Assembly: GCA_002329405.1 (NCBI GenBank)
Contig: DCTE01000067.1
Span: forward strand, 5,262-11,078
DNA from: Ruminococcaceae bacterium UBA1448
GTDB taxonomy: Bacteria > Bacillota > Clostridia > Oscillospirales > Ruminococcaceae
Reading direction: 5' to 3'
DNA length: 5,817 nucleotides
Part shown: piece by piece, positions 1 through 5,791 of the stretch
Position numbering within the stretch: the stretch's first letter is position 1
How the letters are laid out: every line of letters starts with the position of its first letter
Made by a program: the position numbers and the translations under genes
Notes under the pieces: generated by a model
Seen by the model: the letters and a program-made list of their open reading frames with translations, nothing else
Told to the model about the DNA's origin: nothing
Databases searched by the model: none

Positions 1-901
1 CGAAAGTGGTGATCGAAACGATCTTGACAGGGCAGATGGTGTCAACAGGGTAATCTCTCTTGAAGATTTCCCACGGATTGTCTTCTGCCTTTTTGTAGCC
101 GAGAGAGATTTTCTTCTTTTCGGTGTCGATGTCCTTGATATAAACTTCAACAGTATCGCCGACATGGACAACTTCCTCGGGGCTCTTAATGCGGGTCCAG
201 GACAGCTCGGTAATGTGGATCATACCATCTACGCCGCCCAGATCGACAAACGCGCCGTAAGAAGTAATGGATTTAACCTCACCGGTATAAACCTTACCGA
301 CTTCAACGTTCGCCCAGAACTCTTCCTGTTTCGCTTTCTTCGCTTCGTTCAGTACAGCTTTGATCGAACCAACAGCGCGTCTGCGGCGGTCGTTGACTTC
401 GATAACCTTGAACTGAACTTCCTTGCCCATCAGAACCGAAAGGTCTTCGGTGCGTCTGTCGGAAGCAAGAGAAGCGGGTACAAATACCTTCAGGCCGTTG
501 CAGTTGACAAGGATACCGCCTTTGATTACGTCGGTAACCGTACCGGTCATAACGGTGCCATCTTCATATGCTTTGCAAACAGCAGTGTAGTTAGCTTCCG
601 CGTCCAGGCGTTTCTTGGACAGGGTGACAACACCTTCCTGATCGTTGACTTTGACAACAACCAGATCAATCTCATCGCCGATTTTAAAGCTGTCGGGGGT
701 GAGTTCGCCGTTTTCAGACAGTTCAGATGCAGGAACGATACCGGTCTGTTTGGCACCGATATCTACGTGGATCTCGTTAGGCGTAATGTTGGAGACGATG
801 CCCTTTACCCTTTTCCCGTTATATAATTTTTCAGTCTGAGACTGTTCGAAGAGCTCGGCAAAAGTGAGCTCTTCTTCCTGATTTTCCAGAATTTCACTCA
901 T
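1..901 (-). other. rpsA: S1 moiety of the fusion, possible separate translation product from internal ATG
   Basis: Met294 of the fusion (ATG at 901-899) begins MSEILENQEEELTFAELF, which resembles a natural ribosomal protein S1 N-terminus. It is preceded by a full-strength Shine-Dalgarno. The S1 repeats then follow: first YNGKRVKGIV...DIGAKQTGIVP, second VMTGTVTDVIKGG...VFVPASL, third GKVYTGEVKSITSYGAFVDLG...MIHITELS. The third repeat is the closest to the canonical RNA-binding consensus. The fourth is cut after PVKIVSITTF. What is seen is an in-frame internal start with a good ribosome binding site. That a free S1 is actually made is inference. Against it, the ORF is fused without a stop, so full-length readthrough product must also form. 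Confidence 0.5.
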
Positions 902-1780
902 GGTTGTTAAAACCTCCTTGATTATATCAGCCGGGGTAGAAGCACCGGCAGTAACGCCAATATTATTATGGCGTAAAATCCGTGTTTTGTCAAGTTCTGT
1001 TTTTGTCTCAATGGCGATAGTTTCGCAGTTTTGCGCACAAATTTCGTAAAGTTTTTGTGTATTCGAGCTTTCGCGGCCGCCAATGACGATCATCAGGTCG
1101 GATTTTTGCGCCAGAGCGACAGCTTCCTGCTGCCGCAGATTTGTTGCGTTACATATTGTATCAAATTTTTTGATGTTTGTATAGTACTTTTCAATAATGC
1201 TTTGTAAATTTTTCCACAACAATTGCCCAAGCGTCGTCTGCTGTACAACTGCAATTTCAGTTTTCCCTTCCCGGCGCAGCTTTTCCAGAATTGCGGTCAG
1301 CGTTTTTTCATCCTGAAAGACATGCACCTCTCCCTTTGCATGACCGACAATCCCCTGCACCTCCGGGTGGTCTGGATTGCCTGCGATCAGCAGGACCATC
1401 CCTTGTTCCGTTACCTCCCGCGCAATTCGATGGATGCGGGCAACATGCGGACAGGTACAGTCAATGATATTCCTTCCGGCCAGCTGGTCATATACCGACT
1501 GCGCTACACCATGCGAACGGATGATAACCGTCTGTCCGGGATGGGTCTCTTGAGGGGAGGAAACACTGGGAACACCAAGGTCCTGTAACCGCTGGACAAT
1601 CTGGGGGTTATGGATGATCGGCCCAAGCGTCACCGCATCGGAAGACTGTGCGGCAATTTCAAATGCACGGTCGACCGCCCGGCGGACGCCATAGCAAAAA
1701 CCTGCGGATGATGCAAGGGTGATGGTACGATGATCTTTGGTAGAAAGTACGTTTTGCTGTAAAACTGGTTGTTCAGACAT
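1..1780 (-). CDS. ispH: IspH (HMB-PP reductase) fused to 30S ribosomal protein S1, 3' end outside window
   Basis: One uninterrupted frame of 593 codons runs off the left edge. Residues 1-293 are IspH, the [4Fe-4S] enzyme that reduces HMB-PP to IPP and DMAPP in the last MEP-pathway step. The three cluster cysteines are present: C29 (GFCYGV), C110 (CTCPHV) and C210 (TICNAT). Substrate-pocket residues are also seen: H57 (IIHNPQ), H90 (RSHGV), H138/E140 (HPEV), T182-T183 (QQTT), S238-S239-N240 and S281 (AGAST). From residue 294 it is ribosomal protein S1, with OB-fold S1 domains at about 319-389, 407-476 and 493-563 and a fourth starting near 577. S1 binds mRNA on the 30S subunit. The start at 1780 overlaps the plsC stop by 8 nt (ATGTCTGA), and GGAGG at 1787-1791 lies 6 nt upstream, inside plsC, which suggests translational coupling. 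This fusion is known in Clostridia. Asn codon choice changes at the junction. The C-terminus and stop are not visible. Confidence 0.95.
   Translation of the reverse strand, partial: MSEQPVLQQNVLSTKDHRTITLASSAGFCYGVRRAVDRAFEIAAQSSDAVTLGPIIHNPQIVQRLQDLGVPSVSSPQETHPGQTVIIRSHGVAQSVYDQLAGRNIIDCTCPHVARIHRIAREVTEQGMVLLIAGNPDHPEVQGIVGHAKGEVHVFQDEKTLTAILEKLRREGKTEIAVVQQTTLGQLLWKNLQSIIEKYYTNIKKFDTICNATNLRQQEAVALAQKSDLMIVIGGRESSNTQKLYEICAQNCETIAIETKTELDKTRILRHNNIGVTAGASTPADIIKEVLTTMSEILENQEEELTFAELFEQSQTEKLYNGKRVKGIVSNITPNEIHVDIGAKQTGIVPASELSENGELTPDSFKIGDEIDLVVVKVNDQEGVVTLSKKRLDAEANYTAVCKAYEDGTVMTGTVTDVIKGGILVNCNGLKVFVPASLASDRRTEDLSVLMGKEVQFKVIEVNDRRRRAVGSIKAVLNEAKKAKQEEFWANVEVGKVYTGEVKSITSYGAFVDLGGVDGMIHITELSWTRIKSPEEVVHVGDTVEVYIKDIDTEKKKISLGYKKAEDNPWEIFKRDYPVDTICPVKIVSITTF
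913..919 (-). promoter_or_regulatory. Internal Shine-Dalgarno at the IspH/S1 junction
   Basis: On the minus strand AAGGAGG (919 to 913) is followed by 11 nt and then ATG at 901. It lies inside the fusion reading frame, over the codons for K288-E289-V290. The match to the anti-Shine-Dalgarno is perfect over 7 nt. The spacing is slightly longer than ideal, but the bases before the ATG are A/T-rich. It could drive independent initiation of S1, or it could be a fossil of the ribosome binding site from before the two genes fused. Confidence 0.55.
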
Positions 1781-2372
1781 GGATATCCTCCAGCATATTT
1801 TCCATAGAAGTTGACAGCAGCCGGTTGGCGGCCCGGATCTGGGAAGGGACCTTGCCGGTCAATCCCAACTGCTCATGGGTGATAAATTGACCGTAACGGA
1901 TAACGACAGGGGTTCGCAGGAATTTTTTCTGTCCCTTTTTGATGACGCAGGGCTGCAATCCCATTCCGGTTTCCGCCGCGATGACGACTGCGCCGGATTT
2001 AAGTTTTTGCAGTTTTCCGTCTTCACTGCGGTGACCTTCCGGGAAGATCGCGACAACCTTGCCGTTTTTGACGTAATCCACCGCTTTTTCGATTGCGGCG
2101 GTATCTCCTTTGCCCCTGGTAACTGGAAAAGCGCCCAATCCGCGAATGATCGGAGCAAGCAGTTTCTTTTCAAACAGTTCCTCCTTGGCCATGAAAAAGC
2201 ACTGGGGTTTGAGTCTGACGGCAATCAGAATCGGGTCAAAAGTGGAAATATGGTTGGAACAGAGGATAAAACCGCGGTCACTGGGAATATTCTCCAATCC
2301 TTCATACCGGACTTTATACAAAATTTTGGAGACAAGAAAGGTAGCGGCGCGGGCCATTTTGTAAAAAATCAT
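1773..2372 (-). CDS. plsC: 1-acyl-sn-glycerol-3-phosphate acyltransferase (PlsC family)
   Basis: This 199-residue protein adds the second acyl chain to lysophosphatidic acid to give phosphatidic acid, at the cytoplasmic face of the membrane. The acyltransferase motifs are in order: the catalytic NHxxxxD block as NHISTFD at 40-46, GAFPVTRG at 80-87 with the phosphate-binding Arg86, FPEGHRS at 110-116, and the late proline block QPCVI at 140-144. Its length fits the short bacterial PlsC type. An N-terminal amphipathic or hydrophobic stretch (about residues 6-19) probably attaches it to the membrane. The start at 2372 has AGAAGG at 2381-2386 with 8 nt spacing. It lies 56 nt after cmk, and its last codons overlap the start of ispH. 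The acyl donor (acyl-ACP or acyl-CoA) cannot be read from the sequence; acyl-ACP would be usual here. Confidence 0.93.
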   Translation of the reverse strand: MIFYKMARAATFLVSKILYKVRYEGLENIPSDRGFILCSNHISTFDPILIAVRLKPQCFFMAKEELFEKKLLAPIIRGLGAFPVTRGKGDTAAIEKAVDYVKNGKVVAIFPEGHRSEDGKLQKLKSGAVVIAAETGMGLQPCVIKKGQKKFLRTPVVIRYGQFITHEQLGLTGKVPSQIRAANRLLSTSMENMLEDIHV

Positions 2373-2428
2373 ATCGGATACCTTCTTTATAAAAACACAT
2401 TTGAGCGGGAATCAGGGGACTGGTCAGC

Positions 2429-3097
2429 TTATTTTTTTAAGTGATCGGCGATGATCTTCTGAATCAATGCAACCGATTCCTCAAAGTCCATCCTAGAGGT
2501 ATCAGCAACGACCGCGTCCTCAGCCTGTTTGAGAGGGGAGATTGCGCGGTGGCTGTCGGCATAGTCCCGCTTTTCAACATCCTCAAGTACCTTTTCATAG
2601 GTAATATCTTGACCTTTGGCGATCAGTTCATCAAACCGGCGCTTTGCCCGGACAGCCGATGAGGCGGTCAGAAAGATCTTGACATCTGCGTCGGGCAGGA
2701 CGACCGTACCAATATCCCGTCCATCCATGATCACATTATTTTCCCGCGCAAGACGGCGCTGTAAATCCAGGAGGTACGTCCGTACACAGCTGTGTGCCGA
2801 AACGCCGGACGCTGCCATTGAAACCTCAGGGGTGCGAATCTGATCGGTCACATTTTCGCCCTGCAAAAACATCTGCTGGACGCCATCCTGGTACCCCATA
2901 TTTATCCGCAATTTGGGAAGGAGTGCTTCCACCTGCTGTTCATTTTTAGGGTCGGAACCATTGCGGAGGACATACAGTCCGATCGTCCGGTAAAGTGCGC
3001 CGGTGTCGACATACAGATACCCCAGCTTTCCGGCAACCGTGCGGGAGATGGTGCTTTTTCCAGCCCCGGAAGGGCCGTCGATCGCAATTGAAATCAT
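2429..3097 (-). CDS. cmk: Cytidylate (CMP/dCMP) kinase
   Basis: With the start at 3097 this is a 222-residue cytosolic kinase, close to the usual length for bacterial CMP kinases. It phosphorylates CMP or dCMP with ATP. Visible motifs are the P-loop GPSGAGKST at 8-16 immediately after the first strand, the nucleotide-binding YVDTGALYR at 29-37, the DGRDIGT block at 125-131, and the LID/C-terminal RDYADSHRAISPL at 177-189. A longer reading starts at 3163, where ATG overlaps the tmcAL stop as ATGA, and adds 22 residues (MKKRDTSLVYIKRRF...). I chose 3097 because AAAGGA at 3107-3112 lies 9 nt upstream, because the family protein begins right at the first beta strand before the P-loop, and because the longer start has no clear Shine-Dalgarno. 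It follows tmcAL by 62 nt in the same operon. Confidence 0.95.
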   Translation of the reverse strand: MISIAIDGPSGAGKSTISRTVAGKLGYLYVDTGALYRTIGLYVLRNGSDPKNEQQVEALLPKLRINMGYQDGVQQMFLQGENVTDQIRTPEVSMAASGVSAHSCVRTYLLDLQRRLARENNVIMDGRDIGTVVLPDADVKIFLTASSAVRAKRRFDELIAKGQDITYEKVLEDVEKRDYADSHRAISPLKQAEDAVVADTSRMDFEESVALIQKIIADHLKK

Positions 3098-3106
3098 GTC
3101 AAAAAA

Positions 3107-3112
3107 TCCTTT
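3107..3112 (-). promoter_or_regulatory. Ribosome binding site deciding the cmk start
   Basis: AAAGGA on the minus strand, 9 nt before ATG 3097. It supports the shorter CMP kinase over the version beginning at 3163 in the overlap with tmcAL. Confidence 0.7.
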
Positions 3113-3159
3113 CTGTTTGAATCTTCTCTTTATATATACAAGGGAAGTATCCCGTTTTT

Positions 3160-4362
3160 TCATTTATATTCGGTCATTGAAGCGTAAGGAACGATTTTTG
3201 GATACTCGGTAACTTCCGCTACTGTGGGGCAGCACAGATTAAAAAGTATGGTCGCCCGTTTTTCCACTTCGGCGTAAACTGGAAATGTGCGCTCAAGGTC
3301 AGCCATCGAATGAAAGACTGGAAGGGAAGCACTTTTTTTCATCTGGCGTAAAAGTTCCCGTCCCCGCGTCTGGTTGAAGTCCAGTACCCGCAGGTAAGGC
3401 GGCGAAGAGAGGGTTAGCGCACGGGTATTGCCGAGCATCAGGTTCCAGATAATCCGGCGCAGACGGGAAAGGGTATACCGCTTAGTTTTTACGGTTTCCA
3501 GCAGTTCCGGCAGGGAATGTGCAGTTCTGGCCGCCGTCAGGAACCGGTTTTCCAGCCCTTCTGAAATATCCGGCAGTATTTTCAGTTCCTCAGCCGACGC
3601 GGTTTTGAGCCGGTAAAGAATGGCACGTTCCATCCTTGCAGGATCGGTATTGCCTTCCCCCCGCTGCAAAGCACGGGTAAAGATCTTCCGTGCTGCCGAC
3701 GGAATATATTCTTCAGCTGAAGCACCCTCTTCTGCCGCATACAGGCTGCGCAGCATTGAAGCACTGGCGGTATGGCCGCTGGCTTGATCGCTGTCATGTG
3801 CCGCTCCCTGCCGCCGGATGGTAAAAAAGTCCATTGGGTGGTTCAGTGCAGCGTTTGCTTTCAGATATTCGATTGCAAGGATATTGTTCGGACTGCGGAG
3901 AAGGTCAGCTGTCTGCCCGCCGCACAGCTGGCGAACTGCCTCTTCGCGCGCTGCGGCGTAGGTGATGCCGGTTTTCAGCAGCCTGGCGACCAATGGAGAG
4001 GCTTCTGCCTGCCGGATGGCTTCAGCAGCCTGTCTGAGCAGCTGTGAGTCTCCCGATTCGCTGCCGCAGGAAAGCATCCTGACGCATCCGCACCCAGCCA
4101 GGATTTCCACTGCACCTGCTGCAAATCGTTCAGCCGGCGCACAGGCCCAAACTGCCGGAAGCTCCAGTACCAGGTCGGCACCGCACAGGACAGCCGCCCG
4201 CGCCCGGTCCCATTTGGAAAAAAAAGCGGGTCCGCCTCTCTGGACCGCGTTGCCGCTCATGACGATAACCAGCCCGTCGGCCTGGTTGCGTGTCTGAGTG
4301 ATATGATAAAAATGTCCGGTATGCAGTGGATTGTATTCCGCGACGATTCCGGCGGCAGACAT
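3160..4362 (-). CDS. tmcAL: tRNA(Met) cytidine acetate ligase TmcAL (formerly YlbM family)
   Basis: A 400-residue nucleotidyltransferase-fold protein. TmcAL activates acetate with ATP to form N4-acetylcytidine at the wobble position of elongator tRNA-Met. The N-terminus GIVAEYNPLHTGHFYH carries the HxGH nucleotide-binding motif at 14-17. The family block MSGNAVQRGGPA follows at 35-46, then KWDRARAAVLCGADLVLELP at 50-69, SPNNILAIEYLKA at 157-169, a TIRRQGAAHDS block near 181-191 and an SASMLRSLY element near 200. The C-terminus has the expected PPYLRVLDFN stretch. The length is normal for the family. The motifs differ slightly from the common NPFHNGH and GNFVQRG forms. AAGGAGG at 4369-4375 with 6 nt spacing fixes the start. 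It is the first gene after the leftward promoter and ends in an ATGA that overlaps an unlikely upstream start for cmk. Confidence 0.93.
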   Translation of the reverse strand: MSAAGIVAEYNPLHTGHFYHITQTRNQADGLVIVMSGNAVQRGGPAFFSKWDRARAAVLCGADLVLELPAVWACAPAERFAAGAVEILAGCGCVRMLSCGSESGDSQLLRQAAEAIRQAEASPLVARLLKTGITYAAAREEAVRQLCGGQTADLLRSPNNILAIEYLKANAALNHPMDFFTIRRQGAAHDSDQASGHTASASMLRSLYAAEEGASAEEYIPSAARKIFTRALQRGEGNTDPARMERAILYRLKTASAEELKILPDISEGLENRFLTAARTAHSLPELLETVKTKRYTLSRLRRIIWNLMLGNTRALTLSSPPYLRVLDFNQTRGRELLRQMKKSASLPVFHSMADLERTFPVYAEVEKRATILFNLCCPTVAEVTEYPKIVPYASMTEYK

Positions 4363-4537
4363 AGCTTTCCTCCTTACGGCAGCCGGTCATTCAGTCCTCC
4401 GTCTGCTCCTGTTTCAGATAGTTATAAATTGTATAGTGGAAACGTCCGGTTTTTCCGAAATAAAGGGAACCGCTTTTTGATAGTCAAATGCGTGTTCCTG
4501 TGGCAGCAGCCGGTTGTAGTAATAAAGTCCTGAAGAT

Positions 4538-4566
4538 ATTATACCGCCGAAAAGGGTATTTTTCAA
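4538..4566 (-). promoter_or_regulatory. Sigma-A type promoter of the tmcAL-cmk-plsC-ispH/S1 operon
   Basis: On the minus strand the -35 is TTGAAA (4566-4561), followed by a 17-nt spacer and a perfect -10, TATAAT (4543-4538). Transcription would start near 4531, giving a leader of roughly 168 nt before tmcAL. No other comparably good promoter was found in the short gaps between the downstream genes, so this is probably the main promoter of the whole run. Confidence 0.75.
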
Positions 4567-4634
4567 CCAGACGGTGAAATTTGTCTGCTACTTCGGTACA
4601 AATGTGACAATGTGTAAAAAATGAGCCGGAATAT

Positions 4635-4663
4635 TTGACATCTTGTAATGGGACTGTTATACT
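4635..4663 (+). promoter_or_regulatory. Sigma-A type promoter of the OCD/mu-crystallin family gene
   Basis: A perfect -35 TTGACA (4635-4640), a 17-nt spacer, and -10 TATACT (4658-4663) with the extended -10 dinucleotide TG at 4655-4656. Transcription would begin near 4670, leaving a leader of about 55 nt. This near-consensus arrangement predicts strong activity unless it is repressed. The possible operator repeats lie just upstream. Confidence 0.8.
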
Positions 4664-4725
4664 AAAAATATCTTTTGTAAAGTTTACTGAACAGCACAGT
4701 TATCAGCTGAAAAGGAGTCAGAATC

Positions 4726-5670
4726 ATGATTGTTGTGGAAGCAAAACAGGCCAGGGAAAAGCTGGATATGGCGACCTGTATCAAATTGATGCGGGAGGGG
4801 CTGTCCGCTTTGGAAGATGGGAGCGCGATGCAGCCGCTGAGAAGCGTCAACAAACTTCCGCATGGCAACCTTTTTGGATTTATGCCGGCCTATCTGGGCG
4901 ATGGCAACTATTTTGGTGCCAAGGTTATTACGGCATTTCATGCCAACGCAGGCACCGAGTATCCGTCCCATATGGGCTACGTGATGATCTTTGAGTCGGT
5001 GCATGGAAGTTTTGTTGGAATGGCAGACTGTGGTGTAATCACCGAGATTCGTACCGGTGCAGTATCGGGCGTTGCAACCGATCTGCTGGCTGTCAGGAAT
5101 CCGAAGAAACTGGCCCTGATCGGTGCCGGTGCCCAGGCAAGAAGCCATCTGGCCGCGATGCTGGTTGTCCGTCCGGGATTGCAGCAGGTTTCAGTTTATG
5201 ATATCCGTCCCGAGGCTGCACAGAAATTTGCGGAGGAATCGGAGGAAAAATATCATATCCCGGTGCAGGTTGCTTCCGATGTTGAATCAGCAGTGCGGGA
5301 TGCCGATATTATCTGCACACTGACCCCCTCCAAAGACCCGTATCTGAAACTGGAGTGGGTCAAAAAGGGCGCGCATATCAATGCGGTCGGCACTTTTACG
5401 CCGGTGACCCGTGAAGTTACTTCTGAACTGGTCGCGGCTTCCCGGCTGTATGCCGACCAGATCGAGGCGATGGAAAAAGAAGCGGGCGAATATCTGATCC
5501 CGCTGTCGGAAGGACTGATCACCCGGGAGCATATCAAAGGCTCGATTGGCGGATTGCTGACCGGCAGGGCAGAGGGACGTACCTCGGATGAGGATATTAC
5601 CTTGTTTGACGCGCTTGGACTGGCGGTCGAGGATGTAATCTGCGGCCGGTATCTTGTCTGCGGAGAGTAA
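4726..5670 (+). CDS. Ornithine cyclodeaminase / mu-crystallin family NAD(P)-dependent dehydrogenase
   Basis: 314 residues, the normal family length. AAAGGAG at 4711-4717, 8 nt before ATG 4726, fixes the start. The substrate half carries GAKVITAF with Lys66 and the EIRTGAVSGVATDLLA block with Arg109; these align with the substrate-binding Lys and Arg of ornithine cyclodeaminase. The Rossmann half starts LIGAGAQARSH, with GxGxxA at 133-138, and has Asp160 at the end of the second strand (VYDIRP), which favours NAD(H) over NADP(H). DADIICTLTPS (192-202) and INAVGTFTP (218-226) follow, then the C-terminal TLFDALGLAVED helix. True ornithine cyclodeaminase has a catalytic Asp in the NAVGGDCP loop; here that position is Phe224. 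I therefore do not call proline synthesis. Alternatives are a cyclic-imine (Delta1-pyrroline or piperideine-2-carboxylate) reductase or an amino-acid dehydrogenase. It has its own promoter and terminator, and no amino-acid pathway gene neighbours it. Confidence 0.9.
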   Translation: MIVVEAKQAREKLDMATCIKLMREGLSALEDGSAMQPLRSVNKLPHGNLFGFMPAYLGDGNYFGAKVITAFHANAGTEYPSHMGYVMIFESVHGSFVGMADCGVITEIRTGAVSGVATDLLAVRNPKKLALIGAGAQARSHLAAMLVVRPGLQQVSVYDIRPEAAQKFAEESEEKYHIPVQVASDVESAVRDADIICTLTPSKDPYLKLEWVKKGAHINAVGTFTPVTREVTSELVAASRLYADQIEAMEKEAGEYLIPLSEGLITREHIKGSIGGLLTGRAEGRTSDEDITLFDALGLAVEDVICGRYLVCGE

Positions 5671-5672
5671 AA

Positions 5673-5756
5673 ATGGAAAGGTGGGTGGATATCTTGTCCT
5701 GTTTCTGGGAAAAATTATCTGGCCGGGGCAGATGTCCAGCCAGTTTTAAAGGGTGA
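5673..5756 (+). CDS. Possible 27-residue small ORF downstream of the dehydrogenase gene
   Basis: ATG GAA AGG TGG... to TGA encodes 27 residues beginning MERWVDILSCFWEKL and ending in a basic, Gly/Cys-containing tail. Its ATG follows the dehydrogenase stop by 2 nt. GGAGAG at 5662-5667, inside the end of that gene, sits 5 nt before it. The ORF ends 5 nt before the terminator stem, so it fits within the same transcript. The first 15 residues could form a short amphipathic helix rich in Trp and Phe. I do not recognise it. It may be chance, since an open frame of this size in about 90 nt is not rare. Confidence 0.25.
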   Translation: MERWVDILSCFWEKLSGRGRCPASFKG

Positions 5757-5761
5757 AATTT

Positions 5762-5791
5762 GCGGCGGGTTTTCCCGCCGCTTTTTCTTTT
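5762..5791 (+). terminator. Intrinsic (Rho-independent) terminator
   Basis: Perfect 8-bp all-GC stem GCGGCGGG / CCCGCCGC (5762-5769 and 5774-5781) with a TTTT loop and a T-rich tail, TTTTTCTTTT (5782-5791). It ends the rightward transcript of the dehydrogenase gene. The last 26 bases after it hold nothing I recognise. Confidence 0.93.

Larger units (their letters stand above)
4363..4725. other. Divergent intergenic region with two promoters, leader and possible operator
   Basis: These 363 bases separate tmcAL (leftward) from the dehydrogenase gene (rightward). Seen here are a leftward promoter (4538-4566), a rightward promoter (4635-4663), and between the two -35 boxes an inverted repeat ATTTGT(13 nt)ACAAAT at 4579-4603 plus a direct repeat AATGTG at 4601-4606 and 4609-4614. 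The leftward transcript would have a leader of about 168 nt. I recognise no riboswitch, T-box or intrinsic terminator in that leader, only a weak hairpin around 4446-4472 without a U-tract. The leader has protein-like stretches in two frames, described in the findings. No intact gene is evident. Confidence 0.6.

Noticed and set aside
164..826. Plus-strand open frame of 220 codons
   Set aside because: It is antisense to the S1 repeats of the fusion, whose translation has clear family motifs. No recognisable domain, and its length is explained by the codon bias of S1.
1223..1588. Plus-strand open frame of 121 codons
   Set aside because: Antisense to the IspH domain, which carries all three cluster cysteines. 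No ribosome binding site or domain supports it.
1875..2444. Plus-strand open frame of 189 codons
   Set aside because: Antisense to plsC and the end of cmk, both well supported. The composition looks like reverse-strand translation of real genes.
3120..3159. A/T-rich TATATATAA in the tmcAL-cmk gap as an internal promoter
   Set aside because: No matching -35 box at the right distance, so I could not support a promoter.
3962..4297. Plus-strand open frame of 111 codons, and others opposite tmcAL
   Set aside because: Low-complexity Ser/Ala/Pro-rich shadow of the GC-rich tmcAL coding strand.
4446..4472. Hairpin CGGTT...AACCG in the tmcAL leader, considered as an attenuator
   Set aside because: The stem is short and bulged and no U-tract follows it on the minus strand, so termination is unlikely.
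4378..4514. The 9-mer GCAGCCGGT occurring twice in the leader (4379-4387 and 4506-4514)
   Set aside because: Only 9 nt and not symmetric. Similar words are common in the neighbouring coding sequence, so it is probably chance.
4684..5148. Minus-strand open frame of 154 codons
   Set aside because: Antisense to the OCD-family gene, which has its own promoter, ribosome binding site and conserved motifs.
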